From Tetranychus cinnabarinus (lineage: Eukaryota; Arthropoda; Arachnida; Trombidiformes; Tetranychidae), in NCBI GenBank assembly GCA_022266195.1, contig WHVY01000003.1, positions 11,222,001-11,286,000 on the forward strand: a stretch of 64,000 nucleotides of DNA, given 5' to 3'. The position numbers and the translations under genes are program-made. Under the pieces are notes generated by a model. That model ran no database searches and was not told the DNA's origin. It saw only the letters and a program-made list of their open reading frames with translations. Below, piece after piece: positions 48,922 to 62,075 of the stretch. The stretch's first letter is position 1. Each line of letters opens with the position of its first letter.

Positions 48922-51900
48922 TCATTTCCTTGGTTGTTGAATTGTATGGTTCTTTGGCGGAGCTGCACGATAATCATGGGATGGAACAGGTTTTTCATGG
49001 AATGCTTTGATTGCTTCAGGAGGAAAGTCAGCATCACCCTAAGAGAATTGAGAAATTAAACAAATTAATATTATAGGAAAGCTGGAAAAAGCATAACAAC
49101 AAAGATATTGGAAAACCATTAACAAGAATAACAATTATCCATTGATTGGCATTTGGCAAGGAGGGACAGAAAAGTAACTCTTAGGTGACTAGCAAAACTG
49201 GATTTCAAGACACGTTTTAAACTACAATTACAATTGTAATTTTAATCAATGATTTTCCAATAAGTTAAAGATAATCAACATACTCGAGTAACTGCACCGG
49301 AGATTACAATATTCTGATTTTTTTGGGCAACTTCGGGAACAACTATTCCAGCTTCTTGCTCTTCATCCTCTTCAACTGGTCGAGTTTCCTTTTCCTCTTT
49401 TGGTTTCTCAGTCTTGTGCTGTGTTATTCGCATACCACCGACTTTGACTAAAGGAAATTTAAATAAAAGATTAATCAATTTTGATTTCAACAGAAGACTA
49501 AAATTAAAATTTGTTGCATTATTTAAATTTTACCCAAATCAATTGAAGTTAGCATTAGGTAAAATAATGAAAAAGCTTGAAATTGATTCTCTGACATCGA
49601 ACATTAGGTTTTGAATTGAACTGATTGAGCCTGAAAATAAACACATTCCCGTTTAAATTGACATGCATTAATTGCTTGAAATACTGGAATTGTAAATAAC
49701 AGTTTAAGACTTAAACTTGTAAATCTCTGATGAATTAGAAGCAATATATTTTTGAAGGGAATAGATACTAAAAATAATGAAACTGACAAGTTTTGAGTGG
49801 AATGGAGTTAAAGTGTTGCTTGAATTGGTCACAATGGTCACAATTTGTATTAAAGTTGGAAAAAAGTGGGCATCAATAATCTCGTTGAAAAGCAGTGTAT
49901 CAATATAAGAGTCAAACTATTATCTGGTTTACCTGTTATCATTTTACTTCATCTTTTTTATCTGATCTTTTCCTTTTTTCTTTTTCGTCTTCAGTCTTTC
50001 TTCTTCTTCTTTCTTCTTCTTCTTCTTCTCCTTTACAGTCATTTTAAAATTGTTATGGAGACCGACACTGACCAACATAGTTCAACAACTCACCTTGACA
50101 GTATAAATGTCCAGTGAAAACAGAGAGACACATTCATGTTTCATGTTTCTTCATTGAACAAGTAAAACATTTATCAATGATCTTAATAGTCAAATACTTT
50201 GCAAGTCTAACGTCGGCAACTCTAATTAGCTTTTCATGTGACCTAAAGAGTCTAGTATCAGTCCATCTCCGACTCTCTAAGCTGCCTTATCACAATAATC
50301 ATCATTATCATCATCACTATTAAGATAATCTTCATCTTTCTCTTCTTTCTTTTCTTCCTTCCTTTCAATATCTTGAAATACCTAACATTAACCTTTTTCA
50401 ACACGCATTAGACTTGAATAATACATGAATTCATCATGTTTATGTATGATATAATTATCACTTATCTTGTCAATTTATAAGTAACATTCAATGTTCAATA
50501 ATCTTTGTTCATTTTCAATGTAAACCAAATAAACTTAATGTTACACCGAAAGCGTTTAAATATCTTAACCTACCTTCAATTTATACCTTGACATACTGTA
50601 AATCATGGTAACATTCACCTACATTTTGTTGAGTTGCTAGCTGAAATGATTCAAATTAAAATGTGATAGTAAGATAAGTTATCTTTGACAACAATTAGAT
50701 GTACAAATCAAAGATAACTCGTGCGTTTCTTTTAAACATCAAAAGTAATGAACAAATATCCAAATAAGAGCGTAATTTGAGTAGCAAATATAGCACAAGA
50801 ATTGGGTTTTTATATTTAAATATTTCAGTTCGACCTTTAAAATTGAAAGCAATTATGAGTGACAAAATGAATGATTAAAAATAAAAACAATTAAAACTCA
50901 AATTCAATGTTAATCATTTAAACTAGATTTTCAAATATTCTTAACCATTAACCACTAGCAAAGGATGAATGAAACTTAACCATTATCATTGGTATCAGAT
51001 GTCAAACAGAGCATAAGATAACCCATGAAAATAGACAGATTACATGATTACAGATGTTGCTATTTGATTATAATAAAGGTAAAATGATGTAACAATGATC
51101 ATTTGGTTGATCAAAACAATAATCAAGGGTTAATAACCTTAAATGATCATGAATGTTCAATCAAAAGCTAATTGACTATGAAGTACAATTTAAACAAATG
51201 TCAAACTGATCTCCAAATCAAAGCCAATCTGTCCTTTAATTTATCAGGATTTTAGCAACATTTGAAACAATTTATAAATTTATAAATAAATCTAAATGGG
51301 ACAATCATGAGAGCATAATTTTACTGTTAATAGTGACAGTGAGTAAGAGTTGAACAATATCATGAAAACAATTGTGATTCAAGACAATTAGTCAGATGAT
51401 CGATTGATATAATTATTACTGTCCAATCAACAACTATTAACTATTCAATCAACATAAGAGCCTGATCATGAGTTAAGTCAAATGAACAGAATGGTAATCA
51501 TTTCAATGAATATAAATATAAATTAACTTTCTCTATCAATGTCGGCTAAAGTAGTTTAAATAATAACAGTTATCAGTCGAGTTGAAATTATTGTTTCACT
51601 GATTAACAATATTATAAATATATTTTTAAATTATCATGATCAAGATGATTAACAGTTTAGAAAGGCTTAAAACAAAACATCTCGAGTCACAGTTAATACT
51701 GATTAACAGTTAATACAAATCGGGACCATTTAAGAGGCAAGTGATTAACTTGTTCACAGGACTGAATGATGATCAATAGTTGAACATCACATCAGTCTAA
51801 TTGAGAACACATTCAACTAATTAATGGGTTTGTTGGTAATTAAACCAATAGTTAATCAACAATATCTTGTTTCACCTTTTTTTTCACTCTTCAGTACAAA

Positions 51901-54900
51901 TATACAAATATACATGAAAAAGATACTGAATAAGTGTGCAATAAATATCAATTGAGCAAGAAACTGTGATCAATTGATTGAAAAATCATGTCCGCACAGT
52001 TTGCTGTTTACTGTTGTTATCAATTAATTCAGAAACTCTGTTAAATCAACTGAAACGAGCATGAAATATCAATAATCAAAAATGAAAATAAGAACAAGAA
52101 AAAACAAAAAACCAAAATAAATCAACTGGTAAAGATGATAATTGAAATAAATTGATAATCAAAGATGCAATCAGAAATGAAATGAGCAAAATTTCAAATG
52201 CTAAATGGATAACAATTAGAGTTAACTTGAAATATTGATTGAGAATTGGATAATTAATAAAATATTAGATTAACCTAGACTTAGATTTACAATAAATCAA
52301 CAGTTAATCAAATTGGTCAATGATTGGGATTGAAGTGTCTGTTTTAAAAGCTTTTCAAGTCGATGATCCATGGAAAAATCAGTTTGATGTAAATTGTTGA
52401 TGAGCTATTTTTTGGCTTAATGAATGGGCCATGATTAGTTTTATTAATGAGAATGATTGTTTGATTAATTAAAGTTGATTTTTAGTGTAAAAATCAAAGT
52501 AAAGGTTATTCGCCGATGAAACGGTCTGTTAGCTGAAGGGAAAGTGTCACTTTCATCTGATGGTCTTTTTCATGATTATGCTCAATGGATGAGATTATAC
52601 GTGTTATGGGTTTAGCTTAATCACAATAACCATCAACATAAGCAAATAATTGGGACAATGTACGTTAGTTTGTTAGTACGTGTTTAACGGCAGTTTAACG
52701 AGCAAGATTAAGAGAAAAAGAGAGAAACGGTTTTACCTTATTCTTTCAAGAAGATCATCCTGCAAGATTTCAGATTGAATCGGATAAAAGATATGATGAA
52801 TACTGTATAATATATACGGATAAAATTATTCAAAAGCAATCAAATAAATCTTTAAACCTTGAAAAAAAAGTAACGCTCAGTCAAAGGGTAAGTCACCTTT
52901 CGCAAAAATTAATAACTTCTGTCTTTCGTTTCTTTCTTTTTCTCAATTCTGTCATCGTATTGATTCAATGTTGATTCAACGATTGTCATGTATCAGTGTC
53001 GACAGGAACATTTAGACAGAGAATGAAAGATGGTGAAAAGAGAGGAAGAAATTTCATCGTTCAATACGTTTTTAGGTGAGCCTTAACCTTACAACATTGA
53101 AGGGCTGAAGGAGGTTCTGTAAACAAGATGTTATGATTGCGAGTTGACAAAATGGAGGTAAAACTATCGGCTTCATGTAGATATTCAATATCGACAAATC
53201 TGATAAGATCATGATGGTGGTGGCAGTGGTGATGAAGACTGAGGGGGTGAAAAAAAAGATGCACCAACGGGTAGAAGTGTATATGACTGTAATCGAAGGA
53301 GGGATTTGCGAGCGATGACAAAAATCGTCCAAGCGAATAGGTTTTACTTTAAAACACAAGTGCGTTCACTAAATTTGATTCAGTTTCATGGATAACAGTC
53401 AACAAGTGAACATCATATAAAAATAGTATTGGAATCCAACTTGGTAGTGTCGAGTAAAGTGTCTCTTGGATAGTAAAACACCAAACAGTTGTGCTTTTTG
53501 TTTGTGATATTATTCAGTTTCCTAGCTGTGTCAATCCATTTAGCTTTATCCAATTTTTTGTCTTCTTTTTTTCAAATCAACAATCAAAATGAGTCCCATT
53601 TGGAGTATACTTCTTATTGCCCTTCTCTATGTTAACCTTAGCCTTGTCGAGGCAGGTAAAAAGATGAACCAAGATGAAGTTATTGTAATCAACAATAATG
53701 GCGGTGGTAAGTGCGGTGGACATACAAGGACAATTGTCAAAACTGCTGGTCAAGGCAAGAAAGGCAAAGGAAAGAAGGGTGAGTATTCCATTAATTCCAG
53801 AAATGACTAGAGAAGAAAAAAGAAAAACAAAATCAATTAGAATAATAATCAAAACAATTAATACGTTCAAGTGTTGAGCGGTAAAATGATCAAGTTTTCA
53901 AATTAGTGAAAGTTTAAACCTCAAGTCAATTGTTATTTAAATTTAGTCGCTAGTTGTATGCAAATGCAAATTCAAATTTTAGGTTTACTAATTTACATTT
54001 ATTTGAGTGATTTGAATATTTCTATCAAGTTGAAACAATCTATTTACTTTATTATTTTTCTCTTTTTGTCTCTATTAACCTGTTTATCACTCGCATTTTT
54101 GGACATTGTATAAAATGTGAACAGGTAAAGGTCACAAGATCATTTTATCTTCTGGCGGAGGCAAATGTCCAGGAGAATCAAAGGTTACTCACATTCCTTT
54201 CCCAATGCCTGTTCCTCACTATGAGCATGTACACCATCACTCTGGCTGGGGCCATGGATCTGAACGAAGAGAAGGTCAAATGGCTGCTGGATCCATGCCA
54301 GTGGGCAGTATGACTTCCGGTAGTTCACCAGTTCCATCATCAGACAAGGGTGACAGAGGAATGATGATGCCTTTCCCATTTGATGCCCAACGAATGGACA
54401 TGCCTTATCCACCACATCACATGGAAATGTCTGGTGCCAATCCTGCTGTTGCTTATGTACCACATCCATATGCTCAACAACAAGCCCACCATGGACACGG
54501 TCCTCACCATCATCATCAGGGTTATGGACCAATGCAACATCAATACATGTAAAACTCGTATATTTTGTTGTATTTTATAATTTCAACACAAACTTAATTA
54601 TAATCGTCCAAAATAGCCAACATCATCATCTAATTTGATCCCTACAAGGTAGACCCTTGTGCATCAAATTTAACTACTTTTTTCGCACCATCATAGACAT
54701 CATTTGATCAAATTGATAATACTTTTTTTTATACAAGCGATCAGCCTCCGAAATTAAAAATGGCCACCGACTTATAGCTCATTGGCCAACAAGATTTGAT
54801 ATCTTGATAAGCAAATTTTTTTGATTAAATATATTAACTAATTGTTTTTTTGTCACCACAATGAAAACGGGGAAAAGACTCTCATTTTTCTAGAGTTTTA

Positions 54901-56194
54901 TGTTTCTAACTGGTTTGGTATTTACAGTTAATTGTAAATAAAATTGATAACAAATTTTAACTTCAATTGTTTTCATTATTAACAAATGTTTATCATATTG
55001 GGACTGTGAAAACATATAACTAAGGGTTTCCTAACATCATCAAATTGTAATCACATTTAGTACAATATGATGATTTTGTTGATTATTCAGATAGCAACTC
55101 TAATAACCTGTGATTCTTTCAGCAATTAACAACCATCTTGTAACATTTAGAGAAACAAGAATCAATTTAAAAACTAATCATAATCAAGACTAATCGATGG
55201 AAAATAGCAACATTGACTAAATTGTTTGTTTGCATTAATGTTACCAGATCAGCAACAAGATGTGACATCAAGAATAGGGTGAAGATGAATGTGATTAAGG
55301 TAATGAAGTAAAGTATCGAAATAATCAACTAACTCAATGATGATGATTGTTATTGGGTGAAAAAGACGTTAATGATAATCAGGGCCAATCAACCAACCTG
55401 ATGTTACTTGATTATTTCTTTCGCGAAGAAATACATTAAATAAAATTAGGACTGAAAACGGTTAAGATGGAGAAGGCTTAAGATTATTGGAATCAGTTTC
55501 ATGGTTAAGTGATTAATTGAAAGGATGGGCTATGAACTGTTAATTTCAAGGGGAATCATTTTTTTGTCCGCACCATTAGACCGAAAATATTAAGTATATA
55601 ATATAAATAAGATATATTTATATACATTAAAATGTGTGTTACCAAACCAATAGCAAAATGTGTAACATCATATTACATGACTGTTTATCAGATAATTATC
55701 TTTAAACTTCATCACCATCAACATCTTTATTACTATCTCTTTGTTCCCAGTGAACGTCATTCAGTTTTTAACAAGTCGATGATGAAGGTAAAGAAACGAT
55801 AGAAACACCTGACGTTCTGAGTATGACGATGCATTAAGCCCAGGCAAAGAGATGAGAAAAATCTCAAGCTTTGTTTCCTCTTTTTTTTGGGTTCAAAAAG
55901 AAGACAAATTACAATAAAACTCAACAAAATTAAGGAAACAAAGTGTCAACCTTAAACTAATATGAAAAAAATAGCTAAAATCAAAAAAATCAGACGATTT
56001 AACCAAGAAAAATAGCAAAAAAAGCTAATAAAAAGGTTAACGTATAAGGCGCATAGTGAAGTTACCAGAAGAAAGGGGATAAAAACAAAGCAACAATATT
56101 TAAATGGTTATTATATAATGGATAAATTAAATTAACGTTTACCTGCAGGAGGATGACCAGCTTTAAGGTTTGTTGTTTCCTCGGGTGAAGACAT
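48922..56194 (-). CDS. DAP: Death-associated protein 1 (DAP1)
   Basis: Three exons (minus): 56143-56194, 49284-49447, 48922-49038; 52+164+117 nt join in frame to give 110 aa (human 102). The protein starts MSSPEETTNLKAGHPPA and continues VKVGGMRITQ, then NIVISGAVTRGDADFPPEA, ending HTIQQPRK. Each block matches DAP1 (KAGHPPAVKAGGMRI, FISGVIARGDKDFPP, HIQQPRK). In mammals DAP1 is a small disordered mTORC1 substrate that restrains autophagy. The Ser3-Pro phosphosite context is kept; the second human site (Ser51-Pro) has no obvious equivalent in the acidic central part. Intron 1 is about 6.7 kb, very long here, and encloses a complete gene on the opposite strand. BBS9 converges on it, with stop codons under 300 bp apart. 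Confidence 0.9.
49817..50447 (+). repeat. About 630-bp direct repeat, copy B (DAP1 intron 1)
   Basis: Partner of copy A, 3.76 kb away in the same orientation. The first 50 bp are diverged (GCTTGAATTGGTCACAATGG against GCTTGAATGGGTAACAATGA); the rest is nearly identical. The two copies flank the BBS9 3' end and the DAP1 3' exons. Confidence 0.9.
53416..53423 (+). promoter_or_regulatory. TATA box of the nested secreted-protein gene
   Basis: TATAAAAA 166 bp upstream of the ATG at 53589. The expected start would be near 53445, giving a leader of about 140 nt. A strong TATA box fits a tissue-specific, highly expressed gene. Confidence 0.5.
53589..54552 (+). CDS. Secreted His/Met/Gly-rich protein of unknown function, nested in DAP1 intron 1
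   Basis: Two exons, 53589-53778 and 54125-54552, give 205 aa. It begins with a clear signal peptide (MSPIWSILLIALLYVNLSLVEA, cleavage likely near residue 22). The next part is basic and Gly/Lys-rich, with GGGKCGGH and a KGKKGKG run and a second GGGKCPGE, so two lone cysteines in like contexts. The second half is rich in His, Met, Pro and Gly (HYEHVHHHSGWGHG, MPYPPHHMEM, HHGHGPHHHHQGYG). Such composition could bind Cu/Zn ions or form matrix, cuticle or silk-like material, but I recognise no family. Polyadenylation signal at 54937-54942. Confidence 0.82.
54631..54669 (+). other. Stem-loop in the 3' UTR of the nested gene
   Basis: AATTTGAT..CAAGG-TAGA-CCTTG..ATCAAATT can fold into an interrupted 13-bp stem about 80 nt after the stop codon. 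It may affect stability or localisation of the mRNA. This is inferred from pairing only. Confidence 0.4.
54937..54942 (+). terminator. Polyadenylation signal of the nested gene
   Basis: AATAAA 385 bp after the stop codon. Confidence 0.45.
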
Positions 56195-57407
56195 TATTAA
56201 TTAATGACAATAATCGAAGAGAATAGATTTAATTAATTTGGTGATTGTAATGTAAGAATGGTAAGCAAAAGTTAACGTGTGGTTTTTTAGTAATAATAAA
56301 CACTGTCTGTCTCTGTTAATACAAATGAAAAGGAAAAGGAAGCTTCAAGCAATGGTGGAGACACAAGTATCTTTATATCTATAAAAGTTGTTTTTTTTAT
56401 TAAGGTGATAGTAATTTTATGATGAATTTTATTGCTTCTGCTCAATTGGTTAGCTTTTTGATTGATTCAGATGTCGATTAGCTAAGATAAATAGTTAACC
56501 TAGACAATTAACGATTTACACCTGACTTTGTTTTTCGCAGGATTTCAATTTTTGCCATATTACATTTATAAGCCTTTTGAAAATATACTCAACGATGAGC
56601 TCAATTTTCCATCACCTATTCGTTTTAAAGATGGAGATCTTTAACCTTACAACCAGATTCTGTGAACATTGGAAACACAAATTTGATAACAATTTTATCT
56701 TGATACAATTACTTTCTGGATAAAGGTAATCTGTAAAAACAAAAACAATCATTTAGAGAATATGTTTTTATTTCTTTACTCGTTTACATTTCTGATAACA
56801 TCTGGCAGTGTTGACTTCAAGATTTTCATACGAACTCATTATTCAGTTTTTGGATTACCATTTGGACAAATGCGCTACAAAAGGCCAAAAATGACCGATA
56901 GCTTTTAAACGGTTGGTTTGGATTAAGAGCTTACCTCTTGGAGACAAGTTGACTTTTTTTTAAAGATTAGTAAGAAATTTTTGAACACATGAATGTTTTT
57001 TGCATACAAAATGCTCAATCAAAGCCTGAACAAATTTGGATTAGATTAACAATTTGTGGTAATTAGTAGATTGAACGAGAAAATTGAGATTAAATGTAAA
57101 AATATAAACACATGTTGTTTTGAAAAAAGCGCTCTTTGTACAAATGGTTGATACCAAACAGATAGATCTTGGAGTCGATATTTTGATTACAGATAATTTA
57201 TTCCAGTGTTTTTTCTTTGATGCTCCAGGTGTGGTTTTTTTCCGTGTTGAAATTAACAAATTTAATTGATTTATAGTTTGTATTTATGTTACAAAAGTCT
57301 AAAATTGACCCTTCAAACTGATAAAGTAATGTATATCAATTATGTTGTTATCCAAATTAGCTCAGTAAACCAATTTTGATGTTGCTCATGGTAAGAAGCC
57401 TGAACAA
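56195..57407. other. Divergent promoter region between DAP1 and SETD1
   Basis: About 1.2 kb between head-to-head starts. No coding exon recognised. A CGCAG acceptor-like site near 56540 might end a non-coding SETD1 leader intron, but this is weak. Confidence 0.4.
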
Positions 57408-60400
57408 ATGTCTAATAATAATTGGAAACTCATTGTTGATCCGGTTATTAAGAAAGGATCTAACAAAGTTTACCGCTATGAAGGTGTTGTGGCAGGGGTA
57501 AGTTTTGGTCATTTGATTGTTTATTGATCACTTTTTGTATTCATGAATAGTGGTCAACTCAATCAATGTAAGTATTAACTGTGAATCTAATATTTTTTCT
57601 TTTCTTTTTACAGAAGGAATGTATATATCCTCCAGTCCAAGTTAGAGATCCTAGAAATCCTATAACTATTCGATTGAAAAGCACCGAACAGTTTGAATTT
57701 AAACCAACAAAGTTCAAAGTAGGTTTCACTTTTATTTCCTTCGAATTTACCTTCTGACTAATCTTTTTATTCTTTGTCTCTTTTCTCAGATTGATAGTAA
57801 TTATATTGGACCACCTCCTCCAGTAGAAGTCTCAATTTCCAATTTAAATGATAATATTAAAGAAAATTTTTTACAAGATTTAGTTAAGCAATATGGAGCG
57901 GTGGAAGAACTGCAAATTTTTTACCATCCTAAGACTAAACGTCACTTGGGTTTGGCGAGAATTACGTTTGCCAGCACAAGTGCAGCCAAAGCTTGTGTTG
58001 AAAAGATGAATAACACTTCAGTTATGGGTAACGTTCTGTCAGTATTTTTCGATCCACTTGGTAAGATACTTTTATTTTTATCTTTATTTGATTGTACCAA
58101 TTGTTATCTCTTTTTTCTTTCCATTTTTCAGGCAAAATTATTGATAGTCAAAAGGAAATGGCCATCAATCCACCACCTAAACCTCCCAAAACATTAAGTG
58201 ATCAAACTGGTAAATCTGATGTGCCCGATTCTGAAGCTAGCCCTCATGCCTCCATTCCATCTGATAAAATACCACATTCATCTCATCCTAGTATCCAATC
58301 ATCTCATATTTATAATTCGTGTAAAAATAGCGGTCCTACAAACTTCCATTCTAATCAAGCAACACCTATGGGTCTGGATGGCAACTATGTTTACGGTCCA
58401 GGCACTATGTCTTATTTAAATAATTCATCAAACATACCTGGCTGGCCTCATGGTGCTAACCAACCTGGTGTGTGGGATCCAACTACTCAAACTTTCACCA
58501 ATCAAACTGAATTGAACAAAGCACAAAATTCTATGAGAGAAAGTCTTGATTCCAGAATTGAGCTTCTCCTCAAAAGTCAACACATTGGTTTAGCGCCAGG
58601 TTTTCTTGGTGAGATTGGTGGTGGTATGTCTGGCTTAGGTAGTCCAACTTTTGACACAAAAGGATTTTCTACTCCGCAAGATTTTACACAATCATTCGGT
58701 AACAAACTGACATTGAACCAGGAGGACTCGAATGATAGTAAATCTGAGCTAGAGCTCAGGCAGGATGGAAGTGATGCAATCCTTGGTACTCCACCATCAC
58801 CTTTTTTAAATGGAGCATCTTACATTAGATGGTCAAAATTTACTCAAGCAATTGACTCTGGAAAGGAACCCTGTTTAGATAGTGATGATGGAGAGGACGA
58901 TGTTGATATGGATGGCAAAGATACATCGTTTAATGGCCAAGATGGTGATGCAACTCCGTTAAAAGATGAAACAACGAATGTTCGTAAAAAGCGATTAAAA
59001 AATAAGAAGCCCTTAGATGTGAAAAATAACGGCGGCGGAGATGACGCAGATGATAGAATGTCATTATCATCTTTAAGCAGCGGTGAAAAACTTCATGTCA
59101 CAGCTAATGAACCCTCCATGACTTCAGGTATTGTCCACCATCCAATGTTCCCAAGTGAACAAGTTCAAATGATGGCCCGAATGGGCATTTGGAAACCAGG
59201 AATGGGTTCCGGAGTGCTCGGAATGCCACCCACAGGGGGTCAGCAAAGTTTTCTTACTTCCGTTGGCTCATTTCATCAAACATTTCAACCTCTTTCATAT
59301 CCACTAACAAATTTAGCTCTAACACCTTCTAGACCTCCATTTTCCCATTTTCCATTCACATCATCAGGACTTTTTACCAGTTATCCGATCTCCGGTTTTT
59401 TAGCAATGACAAATACAAATAACATGGTTAACCACAAGGTGCGAAGTTCAAACAACAATCATGACCATCATCATAATCAACAAAGGAATAATAAAGATGA
59501 TGGAAGTTGGAAACAGCGACGTTTGGAATCCAAAAGAGGACCTTTAACACAGGGCATTCTTGAAAAGATTGTTAACGAGCTTAAGGAGATTATCAAACGA
59601 GATATTAGTAAAAAAATGATAGAAAATGCAGCTTTCAGGATGTTTGACAAATGGTGGGATGAACAAGAGAATAAAAGAAAACAAAAAAGTCGTCTCAAAG
59701 ATGCCTCTTCAGTCCCTCAACCTCAACAACCAGAAGTTAAAAAAGAAGAAGCTAGTGCTATTAACTCTTCTTGGGCTGCAATTTCAACTTTTTATGATAA
59801 TAGTAAAGAAATTAATACTTTTAAAATAAATAATACGGGCTTTGGTCTTGGCCTTGGTCTTCGCTCAGTGATACCCAAAATGCCTTCTTTCCGGCGTAAA
59901 ATAAGAAAACCAACAACACCACCAATTGAAGATGAAGAATCTCGTGATGATGGTGATAGTAAAAAATCATCTGTTGATGAGGAAATGTACAAAAATGGAG
60001 CTACTGTCAGTAGTAGTTGGAAGAGAAGGAATCGCTCTGCGGCGGTGATAGAAGATGAAAGGCATGATTCTTCGTCAGATGAATCAGAATCTAGTCAAAC
60101 AAAAGCAAGACGGCATCGTGGTCAAAGTTTATCCAGTATCAGTAGCTCAAGTATGACTTCTGGTATTGCTAGTAGTAGTTCGAGTTCAAGTGATGAAGAG
60201 TATCAGTCTTTATCTGACTTGAGTGGATCTGAAGCTGGCAGTGATGAAGAATCTGAAATTTCAGATGATGAAAGATTGGTCAAGCTTAAATCAAAATCTA
60301 ATAATCGTAAACTCATTAGTTCAGATGACGATGAAACATCTCTTAAGGATCGTCTATCATCTAAAGAATCTAAAGAAACTGCCAAATCAACAAACAAATT

Positions 60401-62075
60401 AAAGTCAATCGCCGAAGTAAAACAGGAAATCAATGATGATGGCTTAGCAAGGCTTGAAGCATCTGAAGCTTTGGTTGCACTTGCTACATCTTTCACGCCA
60501 GCCGGAGATAAAGTTCTACCTCATTCAGATGTAAAATCAAGTGAATTAGAAAGAGTAAAAAGTGAAACTGATTCAGCACCTGAATCTGATAAATTTGATA
60601 ATGATATGCCTGCTGAATCAGTTGCCTTTGACCATTCATATTGTATTCGTAAAGACACCAATGAAGTTAAACCCAGCATTGACTCTGTCATCGATTCCGT
60701 CGCAAGAGGCTCTGTTGATGTTGAAATGATCAATGAATTTAAAACAACTAACGATAATGATCATGATCATGGTTATAGTAGAACGCATATGGATGAAAAA
60801 CCTGGAAAACGTTTAAGTAAGAAGAAGTCGACAGGAACATTACCAGTCATTTCTGATTTTCCTAGTTTTCCTCGTGTGGCTTCCGAATGGAGAAAAGCTA
60901 AGCGAAATGCAAGTGAAATTTTGGACTATGAAATTGTTGCTGATGATTTTATGGAACAAGTTAAATCTGTTTTCAAGCCTAGAAGTAATATAGAAGAAAT
61001 GAACATTCTGTACGACTTTTTAACTAATGGTATTGATGCAGAGGATATTAATTATATGAAGCGAAGTTATGAGGCTATGCTGCAAGCAGAAACACAAATG
61101 CTTTGTTTGAATGATACTCATTGGTCTGACCATCCTCCCACAATTTGTTACACTGTGCCTAAAAAGAAACGTAAAACAAATGATGATAATCATCCTAGAG
61201 TTCATCTATCAGGTTGTGCCCGTGCTGAAGGTTATTATAAAATGACCACCAGTGAAAAAATGAAATATTCGTATCTCACATCAACCTCTTCTCATGGGGA
61301 AGATGCTTCTAAAGACTTGAGAGCGCGAATTCCTACAACTCAACAGTCAACCCGAGAAGCCCGCTCTAATCAAAGACGACTTTTAGCTAGTGTAGATGCT
61401 GCTTGGTCAGATCTCGTTAAATTTAACCAACTTCAGGTACTTTTGAACTTTGATTCTTACCTCTTCCAGATTTTGGTCTAAAAGTTACAATTTAATAACG
61501 TTTTTATTGAATTTTTTATTTCAGTTCCGTAAAAAGCAACTTAAATTTGCAAGAAGTAGAATCCATGATTGGGGACTTTTTGCCTTGGAGCCAATTGCGG
61601 CTGATGAAATGGTTATTGAATATGTTGGTCAGATGATTAGACCCGTCGTGGCTGACTTAAGGGAAAAGAAATATAATGAAATGGGCATTGGAAGCTCATA
61701 TCTTTTTAGGGTTGATTTTGAGACTATTATTGATGCAACCAAATGTGGTAATTTGGCTCGTTTCATTAATCATAGTTGTAATGTAAGTTGATAACTCTCA
61801 TCTTATTTTTCCTAATTCACTTATTTAAAATTCATTCATTTATTGTCTTCTCTAAAATGTTCAATTTTTCGCTAACAATTTTCTTTCTCTTTTTTCCATA
61901 GCCAAATTGTTATGCTAAAGTTATCACTGTTGAAGGGCAGAAAAAAATTGTGATATATTCTAAACAACCGATAGATATTGATGAAGAAATCACGTACGAT
62001 TACAAATTTCCTATCGAAGATGAAAAGATTGCTTGCTTATGTGGAGCACCTCAGTGTCGCGGTTACCTCAACTAA
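57408..62075 (+). CDS. SETD1: Histone H3K4 methyltransferase SETD1 (Set1)
   Basis: Six exons: 57408-57497, 57614-57718, 57790-58060, 58132-61436, 61525-61782, 61902-62075. All in phase; 1400 aa. The N-terminus WKLIVDPVIKKGSNKVYRYEG matches SETD1. Exon 3 encodes the RRM (YIGPPPPVEVSISNLNDN, then HLGLARITF). The long fourth exon is low-complexity (Ser/Asp/Glu and His/Asn-rich) up to the N-SET domain (from about 1065). The WDR5-binding Win motif follows as GCARAEGYYKM (about 1184). The SET domain (from about 1260) has RIHDWGLFA, ARFINHSCNPNCYAK and EEITYDYKF, and post-SET is CLCGAPQCRGYLN. It is the catalytic subunit of COMPASS, depositing H3K4me3 at active promoters. Introns of the catalytic end are tiny. 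AATAAA at 62439-62444 is a possible end. Confidence 0.95.

Larger units (their letters stand above)
49448..56142 (-). other. DAP1 intron 1 (6.7 kb), host of a nested gene and a repeat
   Basis: Runs between a GTAAAC donor and a TTTCCTTTAG acceptor. It holds repeat copy B (49817-50447), about 3 kb of AT-rich DNA without visible features (about 50450-53410), the nested secreted-protein gene (53589-54552), and another 1.6 kb without coding signal. Confidence 0.8.

Noticed and set aside
48759..49059. Plus-strand frames after the BBS9 stop
   Set aside because: They are antisense to the last DAP1 exon (48922-49038), whose DAP1 protein match explains the coding look.
53061..53359. Minus-strand frames near the nested gene promoter
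   Set aside because: Low complexity His-rich reading of simple sequence, no homology, overlaps the promoter region.
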